From contig JANWXD010000018.1 of assembly GCA_025055455.1 (NCBI GenBank), forward strand, positions 1 to 64,000: 64,000 nt of DNA, in the 5' to 3' direction. Positions 16,779 through 24,355 of the stretch are shown piece by piece. A program made the position numbers and the translations under genes. Each line of letters opens with the position of its first letter. Position 1 is the first letter of the stretch. This DNA is from Bryobacteraceae bacterium (lineage in GTDB: Bacteria > Acidobacteriota > Terriglobia > Bryobacterales > Bryobacteraceae). The notes beneath the pieces were generated by a model. The model did no database searches and was not told the origin of the DNA. It saw only the letters and a program-made list of their open reading frames with translations.

Positions 16779-17975
16779 TCAGACGGAAACTTTTCCGTCC
16801 GGCAGCAGCTTGGCCTGTCGGCCTTTAAGGAATGCGATGTTGGCCAAATGAGGACCGGCGACGGCGTCGGCGGCCACCTCCACCGGGCAGTTGGGCTTCT
16901 CCCGCGTCTTGATGCAATCCAGAAAATTCTGGCAGTGGTCTTCGGCCCGGACCGGAAGCTTGGCGAAAAAGATCGGCTCGCGGTTGGCTTTTTCTCGCCA
17001 CGGTTCCTGATAGACCCGGTAGCCCTCCTCGTCGAGAACGAGGGTGCCTTTGTCGCCCTGAAAGGTGATGGACCAGCCGTTCTCGTAGGAGTTGCAGTAG
17101 TTCAGCGTCCAGGTCGCCACGAAGGTGGGATACTCGAAGACGGCACAGAACACCTCCGGATGCTCGGCGCCGGTCATCTTGTTGACCTGGCCGTAGCAGA
17201 TGGCCGATAAGGGTGGGCCGGAGTTGGTGAACCACTGCACCACGTCCATCAGGTGTGTGCCTTGGTCGGTCATGTTGCCGCCGGCATAATCCCAGAAGAA
17301 GCGCCAGCGACGGAAGCGCATAGGTTCGAGGGGGCGCTTCGGGGCATCGCCGAGGAACCGGTCCCAGTCGAGCTTGCCCGGCAACGGGGAGTTATCGAGC
17401 GGCCCGGCGACGTTCCAGTTCCACATGGGTTTGACCATGGAGATCTTGCCGAGCACGCCATCATCTACGATCTTTTTGGCGGAACGAATTACGGCCGCGC
17501 TCCGGCGCTGCATGCCGATCTGGACCACCTGTTTGCTGGCCCGCACCGCCTGGACCATCTTGGCGCTTTCTTCCAAGGTGCGGGACAGGGGCTTCTCGGC
17601 GTACACATCTTTGCCCGCCTCCAGGGCGGCCAGCAGCATGGGGCAGTGGTGGTGGTCCGGACCCGCTAGGACGACGAAGTCGATCCCCTTCTCTTTCTCC
17701 AGCAGCTCCCGATAATCCACGTACGTCCGGGCCTTCGGGGAATCTTTGAGAGCCAGCTCCAGGTGGGGCTCGTAGACGTCGCACAGCGCCACCGGACGGC
17801 AGCCGAGCTTCTGGAAGACACGGTTGAGGTAGCGTCCCCGGCCGCCGGTGGCGATGACGGCGTAGCTGAGCTGATCGTTGGCGCCCCACGCCGTTCGAGG
17901 CACGAACAGGGGAGCTGCCAGCGCCAAGCCGGTGCCCAGGGAATCTTTCAGGAAGCGCCGGCGATCCGAATCCAT
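16779..17975 (-). CDS. Tat-exported Gfo/Idh/MocA family oxidoreductase
   Basis: 398 residues. The N-terminus has a twin-arginine signal (RRRFLKDSLGTGLALAAPLF), followed by a Rossmann fold (YAVIATGGRGRYL, VALCDVYEPH) and the family motif AEKPLSRTLEES with Lys-Pro of the active site. The C-terminal half is the alpha/beta oxidoreductase domain (WWFFWDYAGG-like region reading RFFWDYAGGNMTDQGTHLMD). Family members oxidise or reduce sugars and related compounds with a tightly bound NAD(P); exported versions are common in acidobacteria and planctomycetes. GGAGG lies eight bases before the ATG. Apparently monocistronic; the next gene on the strand starts on its own ribosome site. Confidence 0.9.
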   Translation of the reverse strand: MDSDRRRFLKDSLGTGLALAAPLFVPRTAWGANDQLSYAVIATGGRGRYLNRVFQKLGCRPVALCDVYEPHLELALKDSPKARTYVDYRELLEKEKGIDFVVLAGPDHHHCPMLLAALEAGKDVYAEKPLSRTLEESAKMVQAVRASKQVVQIGMQRRSAAVIRSAKKIVDDGVLGKISMVKPMWNWNVAGPLDNSPLPGKLDWDRFLGDAPKRPLEPMRFRRWRFFWDYAGGNMTDQGTHLMDVVQWFTNSGPPLSAICYGQVNKMTGAEHPEVFCAVFEYPTFVATWTLNYCNSYENGWSITFQGDKGTLVLDEEGYRVYQEPWREKANREPIFFAKLPVRAEDHCQNFLDCIKTREKPNCPVEVAADAVAGPHLANIAFLKGRQAKLLPDGKVSV

Positions 17976-18006
17976 AGAGAAAACCTCCGCTCAATCATAC
18001 AACAGC

Positions 18007-18708
18007 TCAGTGGCCGTGCCGGCCTTTTTCCGCCACCAAGATCCGCGACGGGTACAGGCCCTGCCGGACGTATTCTTCCGTTAGGATCAGGAAGCCGGTG
18101 GCTTGGAGGGAGGCAGTCAAGCGTCCGTCGACCTGCCGTCCCCAGAAGGAGGGTGCCAAGCGGCCGAGCACGCGGTAGATTCGATTGAACCCGTGTCGGT
18201 TTTGGCTGATGGCGACCAGCGTCAGGCGCCCGTGGCGGCGCAAGACGCGATGGAATTCGCCGAGCGTGGCCAAGATGTCCTCCGCTGGCAGCAATTCGAG
18301 CAGATAACAGCACACTACCGCGTCGAAGCTCTCGCTGCGAAAAGGAATGCGGCGGGCGTCGCCGGCCGGACAGAGGGTCCGCGCGGCGGGAAACTCGCGG
18401 CGCACGCGCCGCTGGGTGCGGGCCGCCATGTTGGGCGAAAGATCGAAGCCGAGCGTCGTCCCACCGGGGTTGGCCCGGACCAGACGGCGGAACATCTCCC
18501 CCGAGCCGGTCGCGGCTTCGAGCACCAGCATGCCATCCCGGATGCCTGACAGCGCCACCGCGCGGCGGTGCGCAGCGGCGTGGAACAGCAGCGTCGAAAG
18601 CGGATAAACGAGCGCGACGCGGTCGTAGATACGCCGGATCCGGTCCAAACGAAAAGGGACTTCCGAGTCTGCTTTGCGGGGCCGGATGAAGAGTTCCAGG
18701 TCTGCCAA
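18007..18708 (-). CDS. Class I SAM-dependent methyltransferase
   Basis: 233 residues with the SAM-binding core: motif I VLEAATGSGEMF, motif II GFDLSPNM, DARRIPFRSESFDAVVC and the post-motif LGEFHRVLRRHGRLTLV. The first 45 residues (RIRRIYDRVALVYPLST) resemble the N-terminus of UbiE/quinone-type methyltransferases, but the substrate is not determined by sequence. The start is TTG 18708, supported by AAAGGAG eight to nine bases upstream. It lies 25 bases downstream of the histidine kinase gene on the same strand and may be co-transcribed with it. Confidence 0.87.
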   Translation of the reverse strand: MADLELFIRPRKADSEVPFRLDRIRRIYDRVALVYPLSTLLFHAAAHRRAVALSGIRDGMLVLEAATGSGEMFRRLVRANPGGTTLGFDLSPNMAARTQRRVRREFPAARTLCPAGDARRIPFRSESFDAVVCCYLLELLPAEDILATLGEFHRVLRRHGRLTLVAISQNRHGFNRIYRVLGRLAPSFWGRQVDGRLTASLQATGFLILTEEYVRQGLYPSRILVAEKGRHGH

Positions 18709-18733
18709 AAAAGCGCTCCTTTGTCGACAGGTT

Positions 18734-20044
18734 TCACGAGGCCGCGGCCAAGCTGGCTTGCAGCTCCGGAATTTCGATCTCGATGCGCGTACCTTGGCCG
18801 GGCTTGCTGTCCACGTACATTCGGTAGTCGTCCCCGAAAAGGACCTTCAAGCGTTCGTTCACGTTGCTCACCCCGATGCCTTGCTCGAGCAGCCTGGCCA
18901 GTTTGGCCTCCGGGATCCCCACTCCGTTATCTTCCACCGCCAGATGCAACCGTCCGCCGTGCAGGCGGCTGCGCACGCGCACGGTGCCGCCGTCCAGCTT
19001 GCCGCTCAAGCCGTGCCGGATGCAGTTTTCCACTAGCGGCTGGAGCAGCATGCTAGGCACCATGCGGTCCAGCGTTTCGGGGGCGATGTCCTTTTCGAAC
19101 CGCAGCTTGTCGCCGAATCGGACCATCTCGATGGAAACATAATCCTCGATGAAGCTGAGCTCCTCTCGAAGCGAGGCGAAGTTTTCGTGCTTGCGCAGGA
19201 GCCGCCGCAAGATGTTGGAGAGTTTATAGACCACGGCCCGGGCTTGCTCCGGGTCGGAACGGATCAGGGAAGAAACCGAGTTGAGAGTGTTGAACAAAAA
19301 ATGCGGGTTGATCTGGCTCGACAGGGCGTCGAGCCGCGCTTGCATCAGCAGACGCCGCTGCTCCTCCAGCTTGGTCTCGTTGCGCGTGTTGTTCCAGATC
19401 TTCAAGGGCAAGGTCACTGCCAGCAGCGTCGTCAGATAGACGGCGACTACGGCGAAGGGATGGGCGCCCGGCCAGTCCGGGTGAAGGTGGAAAACGGAGC
19501 CGGGAAACACGCGGGCCAAGCTCTGGCGGAGGAATTCCACAAGGAGAACGCACAGCAGAAAGAACAGGTGAAATGCGCTGCGCCGGTGATCATGGCCCGG
19601 CCGGAAGACCCGATACAGACTGAGGTCAAAGAACGGCGAAAAGCGCCAGATCTCCTCCTTGTCCGGGGCGCAATCGCGGAGCAGCCCCGCGAGCACCCCG
19701 ACGCCGGCGAACAACGGCATGGACAGGAATTCCCCGTTGAACGTGGCGGGCAACGAGATGAGCACGCCCGAAACCAGCCCCGTGACATAGCCGCCGAGGA
19801 TGCCTGCCAAAAAGCTGCCCTCCAGCCCCAAATCCACGGCCTGGTAGGAGCGGGTGACCACACGCACCGCCACCCCCGTGGCGAAGACGCTGGCCAGGCT
19901 GAGCGCCAGAAGCAGCCGCTGGTTCAACGTCCGTTCCTCGCGCATCAGCATCCGTTTGAATGCCTTGGAGCGGACAAAGATGCTCGCCAGCGCGGCCACG
20001 ACACCGAGTTTCACCAGCAGCCGGATCAGGTGCTGTTCCACCAT
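18734..20044 (-). CDS. LytS/YehU-type sensor histidine kinase
   Basis: 436 residues. The N-terminal half is hydrophobic with about five to six membrane segments (VVAALASIFVRS, LLLALSLASVFATGVAV, LAGILGGYVTGLVSGVLISL and others), like the 5TM receptor of LytS-type kinases. The catalytic half has the His_kinase motif INPHFLFNTLNSVSSLI with the phosphorylated His, then an ATPase domain with LLQPLVENCIRHGL (N box), VEDNGVGIP (G1) and GIGVSNVNERL (G2). Such kinases normally pair with a LytTR response regulator; none is adjacent, so the partner must lie elsewhere. ATG 20044; diverges from ribA with a 68-base spacer. Confidence 0.93.
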   Translation of the reverse strand: MVEQHLIRLLVKLGVVAALASIFVRSKAFKRMLMREERTLNQRLLLALSLASVFATGVAVRVVTRSYQAVDLGLEGSFLAGILGGYVTGLVSGVLISLPATFNGEFLSMPLFAGVGVLAGLLRDCAPDKEEIWRFSPFFDLSLYRVFRPGHDHRRSAFHLFFLLCVLLVEFLRQSLARVFPGSVFHLHPDWPGAHPFAVVAVYLTTLLAVTLPLKIWNNTRNETKLEEQRRLLMQARLDALSSQINPHFLFNTLNSVSSLIRSDPEQARAVVYKLSNILRRLLRKHENFASLREELSFIEDYVSIEMVRFGDKLRFEKDIAPETLDRMVPSMLLQPLVENCIRHGLSGKLDGGTVRVRSRLHGGRLHLAVEDNGVGIPEAKLARLLEQGIGVSNVNERLKVLFGDDYRMYVDSKPGQGTRIEIEIPELQASLAAAS

Positions 20045-20112
20045 GCCTTGTCGCCGTTCCGGTGCGCTTCGCGTTCATTATAATGGAGAAAGTCGCCGGC
20101 GGCCAGAAGGTT

Positions 20113-20730
20113 ATGAGGGAAGCCTGTTCGGCAGGAGGGGTCCGCAAAGTGGCCGAAGCGGAGTTTCCCACCCGCTTCGGTCGATTTCGGATTTACGGCT
20201 TCGCACGGACGGGGGCGAACGCGGCCGAAGAAGCCGTGGCGCTCCGCATGGGAGAGCTCCAGGGGGAGCCCCCGCCGCTGGTTCGCATCCACTCGCAGTG
20301 TCTGACGGGGGACGTGTTTCACAGCCTGCGGTGCGACTGCCGGGCGCAGCTCGAGATCTCGCTCGAGCGAATCACCGCCGAAGGTCGCGGCCTCTTGATC
20401 TACGAGAATGCGGAAGGCCGGGGCATCGGCTTATTGAACAAGCTGCGCGCCTACGAGTTGCAGGACCAGGGCGCGGACACCGTGGAGGCCAACGAAGCTC
20501 TCGGCTTCGCTGCGGATCTCCGCGACTACGAACTTCCCGCCGCCATCTTGCGGTACTTCGGCATTGGGGAAGTGCGTCTGCTGTCCAACAATCCCCGCAA
20601 AATCGAAGCGCTCGAACGGGCCGGGGTCCGCGTCGCCGAGCGGGTGCCGTGTCTGCCCGCCGTCGTTTCCGCGGAACAGTACCTTCGCGCAAAGAAAGAA
20701 AAACTCGGTCACTTGCTCGAGGGTTTTTGA
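20113..20730 (+). CDS. ribA: GTP cyclohydrolase II (riboflavin biosynthesis)
   Basis: Opens the imidazole ring of GTP at the first step of riboflavin synthesis. The zinc cysteines are in HSQCLTGDVFHSLRCDC, and EGRGIGLLNKLRAYELQDQG, DTVEANEALGFAADLRDY and LLSNNPRKIEAL follow the family order. The usual RQEGR is NAEGR here, so the residue before the EGR signature differs. Two starts are in frame: ATG 20083, whose first bases overlap a TATAAT (20079-20084) and which lacks a Shine-Dalgarno, and ATG 20113, after AGAAGG. The later start fits the family N-terminus (205 residues) and lets the TATAAT be the promoter. It is a stand-alone cyclohydrolase with no DHBP synthase domain. Confidence 0.93.
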   Translation: MREACSAGGVRKVAEAEFPTRFGRFRIYGFARTGANAAEEAVALRMGELQGEPPPLVRIHSQCLTGDVFHSLRCDCRAQLEISLERITAEGRGLLIYENAEGRGIGLLNKLRAYELQDQGADTVEANEALGFAADLRDYELPAAILRYFGIGEVRLLSNNPRKIEALERAGVRVAERVPCLPAVVSAEQYLRAKKEKLGHLLEGF

Positions 20731-20835
20731 GCCTCGGCTGGTCCGCTAACTCTCCGTCGAGCTCCTGCTTGACCTCACCCCTTAGGGCGAATCGAAGGTT
20801 TTTCGGAGTGGGCCCGCCCGCGAACCCGCCGAGCT

Positions 20836-22119
20836 TCAACGCGCCACTTCGAGGGCTACCACCGTATCGGCAGGATCCGGTCTCGAGGCCGGCAAGTGAA
20901 GGACCATCCCGCCCGGGATCTCCGTGATTCGCAACGGCTCCCCTGAGGCTAGAAGCTTTGCTGTCCTGACGCCTGGGATCTTCGGAATGGCCAGCGCCTC
21001 GTCCGGCCAGTCCAGCACGTGGACATATACGAAACCTGGTTTCTGTGTGGTGACGCCCCACGGCCGAGGCGGAATGGGGCCGCCCCGCGTGCCGTAGATC
21101 GACTCGCCGTAGCGCCGCAACCAGGCACCCATCTCTTTGAGGCGCTCCACGAACTCCGGCTGGATCTTGCCGTTGGGCATCGGCCCCACGTTGAGCAGGA
21201 AATTCGCGTTGTAGCCGGCAGCCCGGACCAGGTATTGGATCAGCTCGCGCGTGGTTTTGAATCGCTTGTCGTTGGCGTTGTAGCCCCAGGAGCGGTTGAT
21301 CGTGTCACAGGTCTCGAGCGGCAGCTCGCTGACCGCGGTTTCCGCCCGGAATCCCGTAGTGTTCTGGCCGGGAAGGTCCTTTTCGAACATCTGGAAATCT
21401 TCCCCCTCGAACGGACGTCGGTGGTGGTTGTTGCCGATGAGCGCAGCCGGCTGGAGGGCGTGAATCAACCGATACGTTTTCTCTAACCGCCAGTCGGCAT
21501 CTGGCTTGTCCCACAGGCCGTCGAACCAGATCCCAGCGACGGGGCCATAACCGGTGAGCAACTCCCGGAGCTGGTTGTCCACATAGTCCAAATAGCGGTT
21601 CCAGTCGCCATGGTCTGGCCGGCCGCTGGCGTGGCCAGTGCGCCCCCGCGGGTAATAGTCGGGATGGTGCCAGTCCAGATGCGAGTAGTAGAAAAACAGT
21701 TTGATCCCCTGCCGCCGGCACTCCTGGGCCAGCAATTGGAGCACGTCCTTTTTGTAGGGCGTCGCATCGAGGATGTTCCACTTGCTCTGGCGCGTGCCCC
21801 ACATGGCGAAGCCGTCATGGTGCTTGCTGGTGATGGTGATATATTTCATGCCGGCCTCTTTGGCCAGCGCCACCCACTCGGCCGGGTCGAATTCTGTGGG
21901 ATGGAAACGTTCGGCGAGCTTTTCGTACTCTGCGATGGTCATCTTGCGGTTGTTCATGACCCATTCCCCATCGCCGAGCACGCTGTAGACCCCCCAGTGG
22001 ATGAACATGCCGAACTTGGCGTCCTGAAACCACCGGCGCGCCTCGAGGTTTTCTGGCGCCGGCTGATAACGCGGCGCGGCCATCCCGGTGGCGAGCGCCA
22101 GCATTAGGAGCACGTTCAT
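20836..22119 (-). CDS. Alpha-L-fucosidase (GH29)
   Basis: 427 residues with a short hydrophobic N-terminus (VLLMLALATGMAA) that is probably a signal peptide. GH29 features: WFQDAKFGMFIHWGVYS, ITITSKHHDGFAMW, FFYYSHLDWHHPDYYP, the nucleophile Asp in AGIWFDGLW and SWGYNANDKRF with NANFLLNVGPMPNG. It releases terminal L-fucose from glycans. The C-terminal 90 residues form a small beta domain. It lies 16 bases upstream of the hydroxyacid dehydrogenase on the same strand and diverges, beyond that gene, from a sugar-acid dehydratase, which fits a deoxy-sugar catabolic group. Convergent with ribA. Confidence 0.92.
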   Translation of the reverse strand: MNVLLMLALATGMAAPRYQPAPENLEARRWFQDAKFGMFIHWGVYSVLGDGEWVMNNRKMTIAEYEKLAERFHPTEFDPAEWVALAKEAGMKYITITSKHHDGFAMWGTRQSKWNILDATPYKKDVLQLLAQECRRQGIKLFFYYSHLDWHHPDYYPRGRTGHASGRPDHGDWNRYLDYVDNQLRELLTGYGPVAGIWFDGLWDKPDADWRLEKTYRLIHALQPAALIGNNHHRRPFEGEDFQMFEKDLPGQNTTGFRAETAVSELPLETCDTINRSWGYNANDKRFKTTRELIQYLVRAAGYNANFLLNVGPMPNGKIQPEFVERLKEMGAWLRRYGESIYGTRGGPIPPRPWGVTTQKPGFVYVHVLDWPDEALAIPKIPGVRTAKLLASGEPLRITEIPGGMVLHLPASRPDPADTVVALEVAR

Positions 22120-22135
22120 CGGAGTCGCACCTCCG

Positions 22136-23098
22136 TCAGTAACCTCGCTTCTTGTCTACCACATTGAGGAGCGGCTCGCCTCGGAGAAAGCGCGCGAAAT
22201 TGTCCAAGAACACATCCATGGCGCGATCCAGCCACCCGGCAGTGTGGTCGGCGCAGTGGGGTGACAGCAGCACGTTGGGCAAAGTGTAAAAAGGATGCTC
22301 CGGAGGGAGCGGCTCCCGTTCGAACACGTCCAGCGCTGCGCCCCGAATCCAGCCTGCCTCCAGCGCTCGGACTAAGGCCTTCTCTTCCACCACCGGGCCG
22401 CGGCCCACGTTGACGAGCACGGCCGTGGGCTTCATCGCCCGCAGCTCGCGCTCGCCGAGGAGTCCCCGGGTCTCGGGCGTCAGCGGGGCGGCCACCACGA
22501 CGTAATCGGAAGCGGCGAGCACCTCGAGGCGCTGGTCGGGCGCGACCACGCGCTCGGCGAAGGGATCGGCGCCCGTGTCCAGCCGGCGTCGGACGGCCAG
22601 CACGCGCAGGCCGAGCGCACGGGCTTGAGCGGCGCAGGCTCTGCCAATGTCGCCGTAACCCACGATGCCCATCACCTTGCCGCGGACCTCTTCGACGTCG
22701 AAGGGATCCCAGCGCCGGGCGACCTGGCTCGCCAGCATGCGCCGAAAATCCTTGGCGAAAAAGAGGACAGCGGCCGTGACGAACTCGGCCAGCGCCGGGC
22801 TGAAAACCCCGCGACTGTTGGTCAGGACGACCGGGCTGGCCACGAGCTCGGGAAACAAAAGATCGTCCACCCCGGCGGCCCGCGAGTGAATCCAGCGCAC
22901 GCGGGGCGCCATGCGCCACACCGGTTCGAGCAGATGGCGGTTGGCTGACCAGCTCAGGATCACCTCGGCGTCGGCCGCTCGGTCCCGGAAGGCCGCGGGG
23001 TCGGCGCCGATGACGACTTCCACGTCGGCCGGAAGCGAGCCGAGTCGTCGTAGCGTGGGCTCTGCCGGATCGCCCAGCACCAGTAGCGTCACGCCCAT
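22136..23098 (-). CDS. D-2-hydroxyacid dehydrogenase, NAD-dependent
   Basis: About 320 residues of the D-isomer-specific 2-hydroxyacid dehydrogenase family. The NAD-binding motif is GIVGYGDIGRACAAQAR with a downstream Arg-rich strand; NVGRGPVVEEKALVRAL, ALDVFEREPLPPEHPFY and SPHCADHT give the catalytic Arg, Glu and His. Substrate cannot be told; lactate, glycerate or a sugar-derived 2-oxoacid are possible. ATG 23098 is taken as start; GTG 23110 is in frame and equally possible, and no Shine-Dalgarno supports either. It diverges from the sugar-acid dehydratase with about 60 bases between. Confidence 0.9.
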   Translation of the reverse strand: MGVTLLVLGDPAEPTLRRLGSLPADVEVVIGADPAAFRDRAADAEVILSWSANRHLLEPVWRMAPRVRWIHSRAAGVDDLLFPELVASPVVLTNSRGVFSPALAEFVTAAVLFFAKDFRRMLASQVARRWDPFDVEEVRGKVMGIVGYGDIGRACAAQARALGLRVLAVRRRLDTGADPFAERVVAPDQRLEVLAASDYVVVAAPLTPETRGLLGERELRAMKPTAVLVNVGRGPVVEEKALVRALEAGWIRGAALDVFEREPLPPEHPFYTLPNVLLSPHCADHTAGWLDRAMDVFLDNFARFLRGEPLLNVVDKKRGY

Positions 23099-23163
23099 GA
23101 CGGAGTACACAAATCTAGCACCATCTCCGAGGCCCCGAGGTAAGCTGTGAAAGACGTTACACG

Positions 23164-24330
23164 ATGCGAATCACCGACGTCCGCACGGTGGTGGTCAACG
23201 CCGGGATGCGCAACTGGGTCTTCGTCAAGGTCGAAACCGACGAACCCGGACTGTTCGGATGGGGCGAAGCCTCCCTGGAGTGGAAGACGCGCGCTGTGGT
23301 CGGGGCGGTCGAGGACTTGAAGCCGTTCGTTGTCGGCGAGGATCCCACGCGCATCGAGCACGTGTACCAGAAAATGTACCGCCAGCCGTTTTTCCGTCCT
23401 GGCATCATCGGCCAGTCGGCCATCTCGGGGATCGAACAAGCCTGCTGGGACATCACGGGCAAGTGGCTCGGCCTTCCCGTTTACAAACTCCTCGGCGGCG
23501 CGGTCCGCGACAAGGTGCGGATGTACACGCACCTGGGTGGCGGCGAGATGAAGGCGGTGTACGAAAGTTTCGATCCTGGCCGGCTCGTGGACCTTGCCCA
23601 GGAGGTGGTCGCGCGCGGCTATTCGGCGGTGAAGGTCGTCTGCGTGCCCTATTCGCAGCCCCTCATGAATCCCGCCACCGTCAAGCAATTTGCCCGCGCC
23701 ATCGGGCGGCTGCGGGAGGCGCTCGGCGAGGGCGTCGACATTATGGTGGACTTCCACGGGCGCACGTGGCCCGCCGTGGCGATCGCGTACATCCGCGCCA
23801 TCGAAGAGTATCAGCCTTACTTTTGCGAGGAGCCGGTGCCTCCGGAGAACGTGGACGCGCTCGCCGAGGTGCGCCGTGCCGTCCGAGTGCCGATCGCTAC
23901 GGGGGAACGCCTCGTGGGAAGGCACCAGTTCCGCGAAGTGTTCGAAAAGCAGGCGGCGCACGTCATTCAACCCGACTTGTGCCACTGTGGGGGGCTACTG
24001 GAAGCCAAGAAGATCGCTGCCATGGCGGAGGCCTACTACGTGGGCGTGGCGCCCCACAACCCGCTCGGGCCGGTGGCGAATGCGGCGGCGCTCCACTTTG
24101 CCCTCTCCACACCGAATTTCCTCATTCAGGAGGACATGCTGACCGACGTCCCCTGGCGATGGGACGTGGTGGACAGCGCCCTCCGCACCGAGAAGGGGTA
24201 CTGGCTTCCGGTGGACCGGCCCGGTTTGGGGGTCGCGGTGAACGAGGCGGCGGCCGCGCGCCATCCTTTTGTCCAGGAGCCGCTCCAATCGGCGGTGTTT
24301 GCGCCCGACGGGGCCGTGCTGGATTGGTAG
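23164..24330 (+). CDS. Enolase-superfamily sugar-acid dehydratase (galactonate dehydratase-like)
   Basis: 388 residues of the mandelate racemase/galactonate dehydratase branch. The metal ligands are visible: Asp in MVDFHGR, Glu in FCEEPVPPEN and Glu in IATGERLVG; the catalytic His is in GVAPHNPLGPVANAAA. An N-terminal capping domain (VRMYTHLGGG marks the domain border) precedes the barrel. The close agreement with D-galactonate dehydratase in EEPVxPENVDAL, IATGERL and QPDLCHCGG suggests dehydration of an aldonic acid to a 2-keto-3-deoxy acid, but the exact sugar is an inference. ATG 23164. Convergent with kgd, with only 25 bases between stops. Confidence 0.88.
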   Translation: MRITDVRTVVVNAGMRNWVFVKVETDEPGLFGWGEASLEWKTRAVVGAVEDLKPFVVGEDPTRIEHVYQKMYRQPFFRPGIIGQSAISGIEQACWDITGKWLGLPVYKLLGGAVRDKVRMYTHLGGGEMKAVYESFDPGRLVDLAQEVVARGYSAVKVVCVPYSQPLMNPATVKQFARAIGRLREALGEGVDIMVDFHGRTWPAVAIAYIRAIEEYQPYFCEEPVPPENVDALAEVRRAVRVPIATGERLVGRHQFREVFEKQAAHVIQPDLCHCGGLLEAKKIAAMAEAYYVGVAPHNPLGPVANAAALHFALSTPNFLIQEDMLTDVPWRWDVVDSALRTEKGYWLPVDRPGLGVAVNEAAAARHPFVQEPLQSAVFAPDGAVLDW

Positions 24331-24355
24331 TCCCGTCCCCGAAGGGAGGCCGTTC

